Shown piece after piece: positions 44,656 through 54,476 of a stretch of 64,000 nucleotides of DNA. Within the stretch, counting starts at the first letter, position 1. The number at the start of each line of letters is the position of its first letter. The notes under the pieces were generated by a model that was not told where the DNA came from, did not search any database, and saw nothing but the letters and a program-made list of their open reading frames with translations. The DNA is from an uncultured Mesonia sp. (lineage in GTDB: Bacteria; Bacteroidota; Bacteroidia; Flavobacteriales; Flavobacteriaceae), in the NCBI GenBank assembly GCA_947494545.1, contig CANLVH010000001.1:310001-374000 (forward strand), read 5' to 3'. The position numbers and the translations under genes were made by a program.

Positions 44656-45471
44656 AATCGTATCAATTAGTTTTAATATTACGCTACTGATGTATCAGTT
44701 TTCTTGGATTCCCCGCTTCCTATAATTTATCGCGCAAACTATGGGATGCAATCGTGCGGAGGCTTTAGAGTTAGTGCTTAGAAGCTAGTATAGGAATTAT
44801 ATTTTTAATTTTACACTCCGCTTATAGCTTATAGTTTTTCGTCTCGTTTCTTTTTACTTTTGTCTTGGCTCCATTTTATCATGTTTCGTGATTCCTTTTT
44901 TTTAGTCTTTCGGTGTTGGTTATCAAATTGTAATTTTCACCATTAAAAATATTTTCCGCTTATAGCTTATTGCGTGATTCGTTATAGTTTTTAATCCAGT
45001 TTCTTTAATCTTGGTTCCCTTTAGTCCTGGTTCTTGGTTCATTTTGGGTTAAACTTTATTTACAGAATTCCAATCTCAGTTTTTTTATCCCGCTTATCGC
45101 TTATAGCGTGTATTCGTTTTTCGTTTCTTTTTATTTTGATTCCCTTCTGTCGTGGTTAGTTGTGCGTTTAATCGTGTATTCGACTATTTGTGTATTTGGG
45201 GACTCGTTAATTGGTTAATCTGACAACATTATACACTATAAAATTGCTATTCAACTTACAGCGTAAAGCTTACTGCATATCGCTTATTTTGTTGTTCGTT
45301 TTTCGTTGGACATTTCAATTTTCCCATCTTTCTTGTCTTGGCTCCCTTTCGTCGTGATTCGTGGTTCCCTTGCGTCTTGATTCCTTTTTCGTTGAAGGTT
45401 GAACTTTATTTGTAGCATTCAGATTTCTTTTCCGCCTAAAGCCCATAGCATACAGCTCATAGTCTTATAAA
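44656..45471 (+). repeat. 816 bases of degenerate word-like repeats
   Basis: No gene found. Recurrent words, diverged, at irregular spacing of roughly 140-180 bases: CCGCTTATAGCTTATAG (44818, 44955), CCGCTTATCGCTTATAGCG (about 45090), GTCTTGGCTCC (44864, 45335), and CGTGATTC-GTGGTTCCC types. The plus strand is rich in G and T and poor in A-C words. It shares words with 42757-43000 and, in reverse orientation, with 61370-61870. I saw no terminal inverted repeats or transposase, so it is not an insertion sequence. Confidence 0.65.
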
Positions 45472-46089
45472 TTAATAAGCCATATCTAAATATAACAAGT
45501 ATAAAACTACTTGTGGTAAAGCGCCAACAAGAATACCAACTAATAACTGTGCGTTAGAATGTGCTTTTGCTTGCAAACGCGAAGCGGCTGTCCAACCTAA
45601 TACAAAAATTAAAAAAGCAAGCCAATAGCCTAAATTGGTTGTGTAAAGTAAACTTAGATTTACAATAAAAAGCAACAAACCGCTAATGCCAATCATGTGT
45701 AAACTTACTTTATAACCAATTATAGAAAAGAAAAGCGCTGCGCAGCACGCATACAGAATACCGCTAAAAAAATAGAAAAGTTCAGGGAAAACCTCGCTAT
45801 CTACAATAAAATTGTTGGTGGTTAAAATCAGTAACGAAAAAAACAGTAGCGGTAAGCGTCTCTCTTTTACTTTTTCTATCTCTAAGCTTTTTATGAGTCC
45901 TAAATTCTTCACTAACAAGAAAAAAACAATAGGTATAAAAACCGTAAGAATACTAATGGCTAGTATTTTTGCTTTAACCAGAGAAGTTGGAAAAAACCGC
46001 GGACTTAAATAAAAGTAGAAAATGCTGCCTACAATTGGCATCCAAAGCGGATGGAATAAATAGGAGCCAAGTTTTAAGAAAAACCGCAT
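45472..46089 (-). CDS. PAP2-like integral membrane protein
   Basis: 205 residues with about six membrane helices. A C-terminal segment RLQAKAHSNAQLLVGILVGALPQV resembles the last part of the PAP2 phosphatase fold (SNAQ with a preceding His). The first conserved PAP2 motif (KxxxxxxRP) is represented only by a divergent KVKERRLPLL. Activity as a lipid phosphatase is therefore uncertain. It lies 1 base after rpoN and is probably co-transcribed. Confidence 0.75.
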   Translation of the reverse strand: MRFFLKLGSYLFHPLWMPIVGSIFYFYLSPRFFPTSLVKAKILAISILTVFIPIVFFLLVKNLGLIKSLEIEKVKERRLPLLFFSLLILTTNNFIVDSEVFPELFYFFSGILYACCAALFFSIIGYKVSLHMIGISGLLLFIVNLSLLYTTNLGYWLAFLIFVLGWTAASRLQAKAHSNAQLLVGILVGALPQVVLYLLYLDMAY

Positions 46090-46090
46090 C

Positions 46091-47551
46091 TTAGATTTCT
46101 TTGCGTAAACGCGCCACCGGAATATCTAACTGCTCACGGTATTTGGCAACCGTACGTCTGGCAATGGGGTAGCCTTTATCTTTAAGAACTTTTGCCAATT
46201 TTTCATCGGTTAGGGGTTTTTTCTTATCTTCTTCGTCTACGCTCATTTCCAAAATCTTTTTAATCTCGCGAGTGGAAACATCTTCGCCTTGATCGTTTTT
46301 CATAGATTCCGAAAAGAATTCTTTTATCAATTTTGTACCGTAGGGCGTATCTACATATTTACTGTTGGCAACGCGCGATACGGTAGAAACATCCATATCT
46401 ATTTCTTCTGCAATGTCTTTTAAAATCATAGGTTTTAAATCGCGCTCATCACCACTTAAAAAATATTCTTTTTGGTGTTCTATAATTGCGCTCATGGTAA
46501 CAAAAAGCGTTTCTTGGCGTTGACGAATAGCTTCTATAAACCATTTTGCAGCATCTAGTTTTTGTTTAATAAACATTACCGCATTTTTCTGCTCTTTGGT
46601 TTTTTTCTTGCTTTCTTTATAACCTTTAAGCATGTTGTTATACTGCCGCGAAACGTGCATTTGTGGTGCGTTTCTTCCGTTTAACGAAAGTTCTAATTCG
46701 CCATCTTTTATTTTTATGGTAAAATCCGGCACCACGTGTTCTACAATTCTGGTATGACTACTATAAGAGCCGCCGGGCTTTGGGTTTAGATGTTCTATTT
46801 CTTCTATAGCCGCTCGCAATTGATCTTCAGAAATACTAAATTTATGCAACAGCTTTTTATAATGTTTTTTACTGAAGGGATCAAAAGCATCGGTCAAAAT
46901 CTCGATAGCTAAATCTACAGCCGCGGTAGATTTTTTCCGCTTTAGCTGAATAAGTAAACATTCTTGTAAAGAACGCGCGCCTACGCCGGCCGGGTCTAAT
47001 TTATGTACTAAGCCTAAAATACGCTCAACTGTTTCTTCGTCTGTATAAATATTTTGCGTAAAGGCCAAATCGTCTACAATATCTGCTACTTCGCGTCTTA
47101 TATAACCGCTTTCGTCTACGCTGCCAACCAGAAATTCTGCAATCTTTCGCTCTTCTTCTTCCAGCCTGAACGTCTGTAATTGCGTTTTTAAATATTGTGC
47201 AAAAGAAGTACCGGAAGCATACGGCACTTTTTTATCGTCGTCATCGTCTTTGCTGTAATTATTGGCTTGCAGGCGATAACTTGGTATCTCATCATCGCTT
47301 AAATATTCGTCTACATCAATTTCGGTTTCTATTACTTCGTGCTCGTCTTCGTTACCTTCGTTTTTAAATTCTTCGTCAAATTCTGCCTCTTCATTTTTCT
47401 CTTTTCCGCTATCTAAAGCCGGATTGTCTTCTAATTCTTGCTTTACGCGTTGTTCAAAAGCTTGCGTAGGCAATTGTATCAACTTCATCAGCTGTATTTG
47501 CTGTGGTGATAGTTTTTGCGAAAGTTTAAAATTTAATTGCTGTTTGAGCAT
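46091..47551 (-). CDS. rpoN: RNA polymerase sigma-54 factor
   Basis: 486 residues. N-terminal region I is Gln/Leu-rich (LSQKLSPQQIQLMKLIQLPTQAFEQRVKQEL). A long acidic region II follows, then a core-binding domain and the RpoN box ARRTVAKYRE at 464-473. It directs RNA polymerase to -24/-12 promoters and needs enhancer-binding ATPases; none is seen in this window. It lies 193 bases downstream of the pseudouridine synthase gene, with a hairpin between. Confidence 0.96.
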   Translation of the reverse strand: MLKQQLNFKLSQKLSPQQIQLMKLIQLPTQAFEQRVKQELEDNPALDSGKEKNEEAEFDEEFKNEGNEDEHEVIETEIDVDEYLSDDEIPSYRLQANNYSKDDDDDKKVPYASGTSFAQYLKTQLQTFRLEEEERKIAEFLVGSVDESGYIRREVADIVDDLAFTQNIYTDEETVERILGLVHKLDPAGVGARSLQECLLIQLKRKKSTAAVDLAIEILTDAFDPFSKKHYKKLLHKFSISEDQLRAAIEEIEHLNPKPGGSYSSHTRIVEHVVPDFTIKIKDGELELSLNGRNAPQMHVSRQYNNMLKGYKESKKKTKEQKNAVMFIKQKLDAAKWFIEAIRQRQETLFVTMSAIIEHQKEYFLSGDERDLKPMILKDIAEEIDMDVSTVSRVANSKYVDTPYGTKLIKEFFSESMKNDQGEDVSTREIKKILEMSVDEEDKKKPLTDEKLAKVLKDKGYPIARRTVAKYREQLDIPVARLRKEI

Positions 47552-47713
47552 AATAATTCTTATAAAAGTCTACTAACAAAAATAACAAATTTGGTATGAC
47601 AATTGCTACCAAAATTTTGTTAAGCTTCGTAGAAAGTAAGATAAGAAGAAAAATCTATTTTCTGTCTATAAACTTTTTAAAAGACTTCAGGATTTCGTGA
47701 TTTTTTACACCAG

Positions 47714-47733
47714 CAAGAGGTTGAAACCTCTTG
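47714..47733. terminator. Palindromic hairpin between the RluA-type gene and rpoN
   Basis: CAAGAGGTTGAAACCTCTTG is a 9-pair perfect stem around GA. It lies 12 bases after the pseudouridine synthase stop on the minus strand. It lacks a strong U tract, so it may be a terminator or a palindromic repeat. Confidence 0.5.
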
Positions 47734-47744
47734 TAGTAAGATCT

Positions 47745-48605
47745 TTACTGTTTCTGTTTTTCTTCCATAAACTTTTGAAAAGATTTAGGAAGTTCTGCTT
47801 TAAAATGTAGTTTTTCTTTGGTGATAAAATGTTCGAATTTTAAGGAATGCGCGGTGAGTAAAATTCCTTTTACAATTTCTCTAGAACCATATTGTTTGTC
47901 GCCCACAATGGGAAAATTATTGGTAGATAAATGAATGCGCAATTGGTGCGTTCTGCCACTTTCGGGAAATAATTCTACCAAAGCAAATTCTTTTTTTTCT
48001 TTACGGAAGGTTTTGAGGCGAGTAAATTCCGTAAAGGCTTTTTTATTTTCAATAGGATTATCAAAACTACCTTTTTCCGCTATTTCTCCTGAAACAATTG
48101 CCAAATAACTTTTCTCTATTTCCCGATTTTCAAAAGCTAAACTCAGATGTGTTTTAAGGTTTTGGGTTTTGGCAATTAGTAAAAGTCCGCTAGTAGGATT
48201 ATCTAATCGGTGCACCGGAATAGGATAGGGAAGCGCGTCTTTTTGCGAAGACTTTCTTAAATTAAAGGGCAAAGCATTTTCTATGGTTTTAAAATAATTG
48301 CCGTTGGTAGGATAGCCGACTGGTTTGTGAATTACGGCCAGATAATCGTCTTCAAAAATAACCGGCAATTTTAATTTAAAGATTTTTTTTTGCGAAATTT
48401 TTTCTGTCAATAGCTCTAAAACTTGGCCTTCTTGCATCCAATCTCCGGTGTTGGCCAATTTTCCGTTAAGTAAAATACGTTCTTTTTTAATGGCTTTTTT
48501 TACCGCCGAACGCGTGGGTAAACTTTCAAAAACTTTGGAAGCATATTCCTGCAAACGTATTTTTTCTACGCCTGCAGGAACAATATGTTTTTCTATGCCG
48601 GGCAA
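47745..48605 (-). CDS. RluA-family pseudouridine synthase
   Basis: 286 residues. An N-terminal S4-like RNA-binding segment covers about 15-68 (KIRLQEYASKVFESLPTRSAVKKAIK). The catalytic motif is VHRLDNPTSGLLL with Asp135 as catalytic residue, and the family block SGRTHQLRIHLS follows. It isomerises uridines in rRNA or tRNA; the target position is not determined. One base separates it from asnS. Confidence 0.93.
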   Translation of the reverse strand: MPGIEKHIVPAGVEKIRLQEYASKVFESLPTRSAVKKAIKKERILLNGKLANTGDWMQEGQVLELLTEKISQKKIFKLKLPVIFEDDYLAVIHKPVGYPTNGNYFKTIENALPFNLRKSSQKDALPYPIPVHRLDNPTSGLLLIAKTQNLKTHLSLAFENREIEKSYLAIVSGEIAEKGSFDNPIENKKAFTEFTRLKTFRKEKKEFALVELFPESGRTHQLRIHLSTNNFPIVGDKQYGSREIVKGILLTAHSLKFEHFITKEKLHFKAELPKSFQKFMEEKQKQ

Positions 48606-48606
48606 C

Positions 48607-50049
48607 TTAAAATTCGGCGTTTTTTGGCGTTCTTGGAAAAGGAATTACATCTCTAATGTTGCTCATTCCAGTGGCGAACAATACCAAACGCTCAAAACCT
48701 AAACCAAAGCCGCTGTGTACGCAGGTGCCAAATTTGCGGGTGTCTAAATACCACCACAATTCTTTTTCGTCTACGTCTAACTCTTTCATTTTGTTTTGTA
48801 AAACGTCTAGGCGTTCTTCTCTTTGTGAGCCGCCAACCATTTCGCCAATTCCGGGAAATAAAACATCCATAGCGCGTACGGTTTTTCCGTCTTCGTTAAG
48901 GCGCATATAAAATGCTTTAATGTCTGCCGGATAATCAAATAAAATTACCGGACATTTAAAGTGTTTTTCTACCAAATAGCGCTCGTGCTCGCTTTGCAAA
49001 TCTGCTCCCCAATCTTCAATTACATAGTCAAATTTCTTTTTCTTGTTGGGTTTAGAGTTGCGTAAAATTTCGATAGCCTCGGTATAACTCACACGTTTAA
49101 AGTTGTTTTCGGTAATAAAACGTAACTTCTCGCGCAATGCCATAGGGGCGCGGTCTTTTTCGGGCTTGCTTTTATCTTCTTGAATTAACCGATTTTCTAA
49201 AAACTCCAGATCATCGTCGCAATTTTCTAATACGTAGTTTAAAATATATTTTATAAATTCTTCGGCCAAATCCATATTGCCATCCAAATCGCAAAACGCC
49301 ATTTCGGGTTCTATCATCCAGAATTCTGCCAAGTGGCGCGAGGTGTTAGAATTTTCTGCTCTAAAGGTTGGCCCAAAGGTGTACACTTGTCCCAAGCCCA
49401 TGGCATAAGCCTCTGCTTCTAACTGTCCGCTAACGGTAAGATTGGTTTCTTTGCCAAAGAAATCTTGTTTAAAGTCTATTTTACCATCTTCTGTTTTTGG
49501 TAAATCTTCTAAATTAAAATTGGTTACTTTAAACATTTCGCCGGCGCCTTCTGCATCACTACCGGTAATAATGGGTGTGTTTACGTAGTAAAAACCTTTT
49601 TGGTTAAAATATTGGTGCACGGCATACGACAGCTTAGAACGCACGCGCATAATAGCGCCAAAAGTATTGGTGCGCACACGCAAATGTGCTTGCTCACGTA
49701 GTTTTTCTAAGCTGTGGCGCTTTGGCTGCAAAATGGTTTTTTTAACTTCATCTGGATTGGCCGTACCTAAGATTTCAATTTCTTTTACGTCTATTTCTAC
49801 GCGTTGGCCTTTGCCTTCACTTTCTTTTAATTCTCCTTTTACGGCTATGGCCGCGCCAATATTTATGCGTTTTAAAGTTTCTTCCGGGGTATTATCAAAA
49901 TCTACCACGCATTGCAAATTATGTAAGGTAGAGCCGTCGTTTAAGGCAATAAAACGATTACTACGAAACGCGCGTACCCAACCTTTTACGGTATATTCTT
50001 GTAACAAATGCTCTGTTTGCAATAATTCTGCAATCTTGGTATCTCTCAT
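48607..50049 (-). CDS. asnS: Asparaginyl-tRNA synthetase
   Basis: 480 residues. The N-terminal OB fold has [20 protein letters not shown]. Class II motif 2 lies around [22 protein letters not shown], and motif 3 is [15 protein letters not shown]. The [11 protein letters not shown] sequence separates AsnRS from AspRS. It charges tRNA-Asn. It is first of a close-packed unit asnS then rluA-type gene. Confidence 0.97.
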   Translation of the reverse strand: MRDTKIAELLQTEHLLQEYTVKGWVRAFRSNRFIALNDGSTLHNLQCVVDFDNTPEETLKRINIGAAIAVKGELKESEGKGQRVEIDVKEIEILGTANPDEVKKTILQPKRHSLEKLREQAHLRVRTNTFGAIMRVRSKLSYAVHQYFNQKGFYYVNTPIITGSDAEGAGEMFKVTNFNLEDLPKTEDGKIDFKQDFFGKETNLTVSGQLEAEAYAMGLGQVYTFGPTFRAENSNTSRHLAEFWMIEPEMAFCDLDGNMDLAEEFIKYILNYVLENCDDDLEFLENRLIQEDKSKPEKDRAPMALREKLRFITENNFKRVSYTEAIEILRNSKPNKKKKFDYVIEDWGADLQSEHERYLVEKHFKCPVILFDYPADIKAFYMRLNEDGKTVRAMDVLFPGIGEMVGGSQREERLDVLQNKMKELDVDEKELWWYLDTRKFGTCVHSGFGLGFERLVLFATGMSNIRDVIPFPRTPKNAEF

Positions 50050-50071
50050 GCTTTCAAATTTTAATAAGCCA

Positions 50072-50079
50072 CAAATATA
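50072..50079 (-). promoter_or_regulatory. Putative -7 element of asnS
   Basis: On the minus strand this reads TATATTTG, 22 bases upstream of the asnS start; no TTG at standard spacing. Confidence 0.5.
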
Positions 50080-50177
50080 GTTGTTTGGCGAAAGCCTAAA
50101 AAATAACCGACCTAAAATTAGAGCAAGAATTAATTTTGCATAGAAAAATAGGCAAGCCTAACAGCAAAGAGAAATTA

Positions 50178-50843
50178 TTACTCCAACCTATATTTTACCG
50201 AAAAATGCGGATAATTGATAAAGTCTTTAAAAACAACTCCACCGTTAAAATCCTCTTTTCCGGAAAAATTGGGTAGCGAAGAATGGTAACTCAACACATC
50301 TTTAAATACAACCGAAAACAACCAGTGCTTAGAAGCTGCCAAGCTAACCCCTACATCTAGATAATATTTAAAATACGAATTGTCAGTGCTTAATTGCAGG
50401 TTGTTATTCTCTTCTTTTGTTTTAAAATAATTATAATTTCCGCCAAGCTCGGCAAAAATATACATTTGCTCAATAATTGTTAAATAATAAGCTGCTTGTA
50501 AGCCAAGCTTATAATTTTGTGATTTGCTGGTAAAATTAGTGCTGTCTTCTTCAAAATAAGCATAGCCAAAACCCAATTGCGCGCCGACTAAAAAATTATC
50601 GAGAAGTGCATAATCTATTTGTGGCGTGATCTCGGCTTTTATAGAATTATTGATTTCCTGTCCTAAATAAGTGGCTTCGTTAAGGCGCGCTAGTTCATTT
50701 TCGTAAAAAGTGAGCCCTACTTTGCCGCCCACCCAAATACTGTTTTTAGGAATATAAGATGTTTTGTTGGTGTTTTGTGCTGTAATAGTTCCTACAGAAA
50801 ATATCCCGGTAATAAAAAAAAGTAGAAATTTGCGATTTAGCAT
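50178..50843 (-). CDS. Outer-membrane beta-barrel protein
   Basis: 221 residues with a signal peptide (ITGIFSVGTITAQ) and repeated amphipathic strands: SIWVGGKVGLTFY, LVGAQLGFGYAYF, YKLGLQAAYYLTI, IFAELGGNYNYF and a C-terminal FSVKYRLE. The size suggests a small eight-stranded barrel. No specific family is assigned. Alone, with 336 bases to asnS in the downstream direction largely used by the asnS promoter. Confidence 0.75.
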   Translation of the reverse strand: MLNRKFLLFFITGIFSVGTITAQNTNKTSYIPKNSIWVGGKVGLTFYENELARLNEATYLGQEINNSIKAEITPQIDYALLDNFLVGAQLGFGYAYFEEDSTNFTSKSQNYKLGLQAAYYLTIIEQMYIFAELGGNYNYFKTKEENNNLQLSTDNSYFKYYLDVGVSLAASKHWLFSVVFKDVLSYHSSLPNFSGKEDFNGGVVFKDFINYPHFSVKYRLE

Positions 50844-50986
50844 AGGGTTTTAAAATTATTTTGTATTAAATCTAAAGAATTGTATACGATTCTTTAAAGA
50901 TAAAAAAATGTGACGAGTTTAGTAACCTATATAGTTTTTAAGGCTCTACCGAAAGTTTTATTAATAAACTTGCGAAACGTTTTTAT

Positions 50987-51370
50987 TTATGATTGTCCTA
51001 AATTAATATTATGTGTTATGCCTTTTAATTTTCTTTTGTTAAATGCGGTTACCCGTAGGCGGTCTTGTTTGCTTAGAATTACGTAAACTATTATAGGGAA
51101 GCCAAATGCAAAGTAGATGTAATCACTTTTTGTAAAAAACAAAAAATAAAGTGTAATAAGTAACGTTGCCGTGAAAGTAATTCCGGTGAGCAAAACAGGT
51201 GTTTTTGACTCTTTGGCATATAATTCATCTACGTGAAATTGCCTATTGGAACCGCAATTTTTGCAATTAATTTTTTTTGTTTCGCCATCGCGCATTGCAA
51301 ACTCTACCCGGGTAGTGGCTTCTGTACTTATTTCAGCTTTACAACTTTTGCAATTTCCGTAAATTTTCAT
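50987..51370 (-). CDS. Zinc-ribbon membrane protein
   Basis: 127 residues. N-terminal two-pair Cys ribbon: CKSC at 7-10 and CKNC near 36-39. Two membrane helices follow (about 58-78 and 84-101), then a basic tail KQDRLRVTAFNKRKLKG. The family is not recognised. Probably an inner-membrane protein with a cytoplasmic metal-binding head. Confidence 0.72.
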   Translation of the reverse strand: MKIYGNCKSCKAEISTEATTRVEFAMRDGETKKINCKNCGSNRQFHVDELYAKESKTPVLLTGITFTATLLITLYFLFFTKSDYIYFAFGFPIIVYVILSKQDRLRVTAFNKRKLKGITHNINLGQS

Positions 51371-51718
51371 TTTATATATTATCTAATTACTGCTTCCCTT
51401 ATAAAGCAATTAGTATAAGATTCTAATTGGTTTTATTATTTTTTTAAATGTATTTGAAAGCCTATTTCTATATTGGAATTGTTAAATTTCGATTCGGTTT
51501 TTGGTCCTGCTAAAGATTTAACTTTATCATTGGAGTAGCCAAGAGTTAACTCTAGTGCAACTTTAGCCCAAATAAATTATAATTTGTATATGAACTTTAA
51601 CATTTTAAGCTAATTTAAGATAAAAATTTATTAAAAAAATAAATACACAGTTTTTATCGTTTTTAATCGTCGTTTTGAAGAAATGAATTTTGCTTTTTTA
51701 TAGGAATTAGATTGGTAA
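51371..51718. other. Intergenic region with a barrel-protein remnant
   Basis: 348 bases. Apart from the minus-strand remnant at 51436-51576 it is AT-rich sequence with no recognised gene, terminator or repeat. Confidence 0.55.
51436..51576 (-). pseudogene. C-terminal remnant of an outer-membrane barrel protein
   Basis: The minus-strand frame between a TAA at 51577-51579 and a TAA at 51436-51438 encodes WAKVALELTLGYSN and ends NIEIGFQIHLKK. That is a typical final strand pair of an outer-membrane barrel. No start codon or N-terminal part is present. I infer a decayed gene end. The piece is short, so chance cannot be fully excluded. Confidence 0.45.
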
Positions 51719-54121
51719 TTATTCCTTGTTATCTGCAATCTCTTCTTCACCATCATCTATAATTTTTAGGTGGGGTTCTTTTAAAGTTTCTTTGTTGGCG
51801 ATATTTTTTTCCAACGAAAGTAAAAGAGAAGGTAAAAGCAATAAATTAGATAACATTGCAAAAAGTAAGGTGGTAGAAACCAGTCCGCCTAAGGCAACTG
51901 TGCCGCCAAAACTACTTATCATAAATACAGAAAACCCGAAAAACAAAACAATAGAAGTATAAAACATACTCACCGAAGTTTCGCGTAAAGCGGCAAAAAC
52001 AGATTTTTTAATTTTCCAATTATTCTGTTTGAGCTCTTGGCGGTATTTTGCTAAAAAGTGAATAGTATCGTCTACCGAAATCCCAAAAGCAATACTAAAC
52101 ACCAAAATGGTAGAAGGTTTTATTGGGATGCCAATAAAGCCCATCATTCCGGCGGTAATCAATAATGGCAAAAGGTTTGGGATAAGCGAAATGATTATCA
52201 TTTTAAACGAGCGGAACATCCAAGCCATAAAAATAGCAATGAGCAAAATGGCAAGCGAAAGCGATATAATAAGGTTTTTGATTAAATATTTGGTTCCTTT
52301 TTGAAAAACCAAGGCTTTCCCGGTCATTTTTACATCATAACGCTCGGGGGGAAAAATCTTGTTTATTTTTGGCCATAAATTGGCTTCTATGCGTTCCATT
52401 TCATCGGTGCCAACGTCTTTCATAAAAACAGTCATCCGTGCAAATTGGCCGGTACTGTCTACATAAGCATCTAAGATATTACCTTCGCCCTCTAAAGTTT
52501 TTAGGTACGGAAAGATAAAATTACGTTCTTGCCGGGTAGGAAGCTGATAATATTTTGGTTTGCCGTTATAATAAGCTTGCTTGCTGTATTTTACCAAATT
52601 TAAAACCGAAACAGATTTAGAAAGCTCCGGAATATCTACCATAAGCTCGTCTAATTCTTGCATTTTTTTTAAAGTAGAAAGTTTTAAAACGCCTTGTTTG
52701 CGGTTGGTGTTTATTAAAAACTCCATTGGCATAATGCCGTCAAATTCTTCTTCAAAAAACTCAATATCTTTAAAAAATTGCGCTTCTTTTGGCATATCTT
52801 CCAACAAACTGCCCGAAACTTTTATGGTATAAATGCCAATAATACTGGCCACCAGAGCTATAATTGACACAATATAAATACTTATACGGCGATTTTTTAC
52901 CATTCCGGTAATCCAGTTTACAAAACCTTCTAACCAAGTTTTGCCCAAATGCTTTAAATGCCGCTCTTTTGGTAAAGCCAAATAACTGTAGATTATGGGG
53001 ATAATAAGCAAACTAAGTATAAAAATGGCCAATATATTTATAGATGCCACAATACCAAATTCTTTAAGAAGCGTACTTTCGGTCAATATAAAAGTAGCAA
53101 AACCGGAAGCTGTGGTTACGTTGGTCATTAAAGTAGCATTACCAACTTTAGTAATAACACGCTGCAAAGATTTTGCCTGGTTTCCGTGGTTTTTAATTTC
53201 TTGTTGGTATTTATTGATAAGAAAAATACAATTGGGAATACCAATTACAATTATAAGTGGCGGAATAATAGCGGTTAAAACCGTGATTTCGTAATGCAAT
53301 AAACCTAAAATTCCAAACGCCCACATTACCCCAATAATTACCGTAAGCATAGAAATTAAGGTTGCCCGGATAGAGCGGAAAAAGAAAAAGAAAATAAGGC
53401 TGGTAACTAAAAGTGCCCCGCCAACAAACCACTGTATTTCGTCTATAATGTTTTGCGAATTGAGCGTGCGGATGTACGGCATACCGGAAACGCGTACATT
53501 CATCCCGGTTTCTGCTTCAAAATTTTCTATAAGAGGCACCAAATCGTTTAGAACAAAAATCTTTCGTTCTTTAGAATTAACCACTTCCTTATCCATATAA
53601 ACCGCAGTTTGCACGGTGTTAGAATGTTTGCTGTAAACCAAACCTTCGTAAAAAGGCAGTTTTTCAAACAACTCGTTTTTGTAATTGGCAATAGTGTCTT
53701 TAGAAGAAATACCGGAATCTATTAGCGGCACTAATTCAAACCTATTGGGATTGCTAAATTTTTTCAGTTTTTTTAAGTTACCTATGCCAATGGTATATTC
53801 TACCGCAGAAAAAGAGTCTAATTTGGTGGCTAGACTATTCCAAGCTTCAAAGTTTTTTGGAGTAAATAAGGCAGAATCGTTGGTGGCAATAACGATGAGG
53901 TTGCCTTCTTCTCCAAACTTATCTAGAAATTTTTGGTATTCTAGGTTTACCGGATGATCATCCGGAAGCAAGTTGGCTTCGGTATAAGAAAAACGCATGT
54001 TTTTCCATTGCATTGCCAAAAAGATGGTCATTCCTAAAACCAGCAATAAAATAATTACCCGGTTTCTTAAAATAGTTCTGGCAACAACGTTCCAAAATCC
54101 GAAGCTGAATAGTTTTAACAT
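51719..54121 (-). CDS. MMPL/RND-type exporter, two-domain
   Basis: 800 residues. There are two repeats, each with one leading membrane helix, a periplasmic loop and five clustered helices: the first cluster at about 220-385, the second at about 625-775. The GISVDDTIHFLAKYRQE motif in the second repeat is the MMPL/patched-type membrane Asp pair. This group exports lipids or hydrophobic compounds (HpnN and related proteins). It has no adaptor or channel genes beside it. Substrate unknown. Confidence 0.88.
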   Translation of the reverse strand: MLKLFSFGFWNVVARTILRNRVIILLLVLGMTIFLAMQWKNMRFSYTEANLLPDDHPVNLEYQKFLDKFGEEGNLIVIATNDSALFTPKNFEAWNSLATKLDSFSAVEYTIGIGNLKKLKKFSNPNRFELVPLIDSGISSKDTIANYKNELFEKLPFYEGLVYSKHSNTVQTAVYMDKEVVNSKERKIFVLNDLVPLIENFEAETGMNVRVSGMPYIRTLNSQNIIDEIQWFVGGALLVTSLIFFFFFRSIRATLISMLTVIIGVMWAFGILGLLHYEITVLTAIIPPLIIVIGIPNCIFLINKYQQEIKNHGNQAKSLQRVITKVGNATLMTNVTTASGFATFILTESTLLKEFGIVASINILAIFILSLLIIPIIYSYLALPKERHLKHLGKTWLEGFVNWITGMVKNRRISIYIVSIIALVASIIGIYTIKVSGSLLEDMPKEAQFFKDIEFFEEEFDGIMPMEFLINTNRKQGVLKLSTLKKMQELDELMVDIPELSKSVSVLNLVKYSKQAYYNGKPKYYQLPTRQERNFIFPYLKTLEGEGNILDAYVDSTGQFARMTVFMKDVGTDEMERIEANLWPKINKIFPPERYDVKMTGKALVFQKGTKYLIKNLIISLSLAILLIAIFMAWMFRSFKMIIISLIPNLLPLLITAGMMGFIGIPIKPSTILVFSIAFGISVDDTIHFLAKYRQELKQNNWKIKKSVFAALRETSVSMFYTSIVLFFGFSVFMISSFGGTVALGGLVSTTLLFAMLSNLLLLPSLLLSLEKNIANKETLKEPHLKIIDDGEEEIADNKE

Positions 54122-54476
54122 AGCCTAAATTTGCGGTTGCAAAGGTATAAAATGCTTGTTAATAAATCCTTAAATACGCTAAAATAAAAAGATGCTGGCT
54201 TTAAGCTTAACGCTGTAACCTTGCTTTAAGTTTGTTTTTTAAAAAATTACAAGCCATTAGGAATCTTGCGTTCTAAGAAGCTTTGTTCATTTTCTTTTCT
54301 TTGTATTCCTCTCGCTTTGCTCGTCGGATACAAGAGAAAACCCTGCGTCTAAGCTGAGGATAAACCAAGCCAAAAGAAAAGATTACAAAGCGCTGCTTTG
54401 GAACGCTAATAATACTGTTTTTTAAAAGATTATTAACTCTCAAAAAAATTCTTAGGCCGAGCTCAAGTAAAAAGAA
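54122..54476. other. Intergenic region with dispersed repeat copy 2
   Basis: 355 bases between the DUF5686 gene and the transporter gene. It contains the dispersed structured repeat (54238-54387) and AT-rich flanks. No gene recognised. Confidence 0.6.
54238..54387 (-). repeat. Dispersed intergenic repeat, copy 2
   Basis: Minus-strand copy of the element at 10720-10843. It shares CTTTTGGCTTGGTTTATCC, AGCTTA, GGGTTTTCT, GACGAGCAAAG and a tail GCAAGA-TCCTA. Here the hairpin is longer than in copy 1: TTTTCTCTTGTATCC faces GGAATACAAAGAAAA with the same GACGAGCAAAG in the apical part. Both arms changed together, which favours a structured RNA or DNA element. It lies 3' of the DUF5686 gene in the transcribed direction. 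Confidence 0.65.

Noticed and set aside
44656..45471. Insertion sequence or other mobile element
   Set aside because: No transposase frame, terminal inverted repeats or target duplication could be found.
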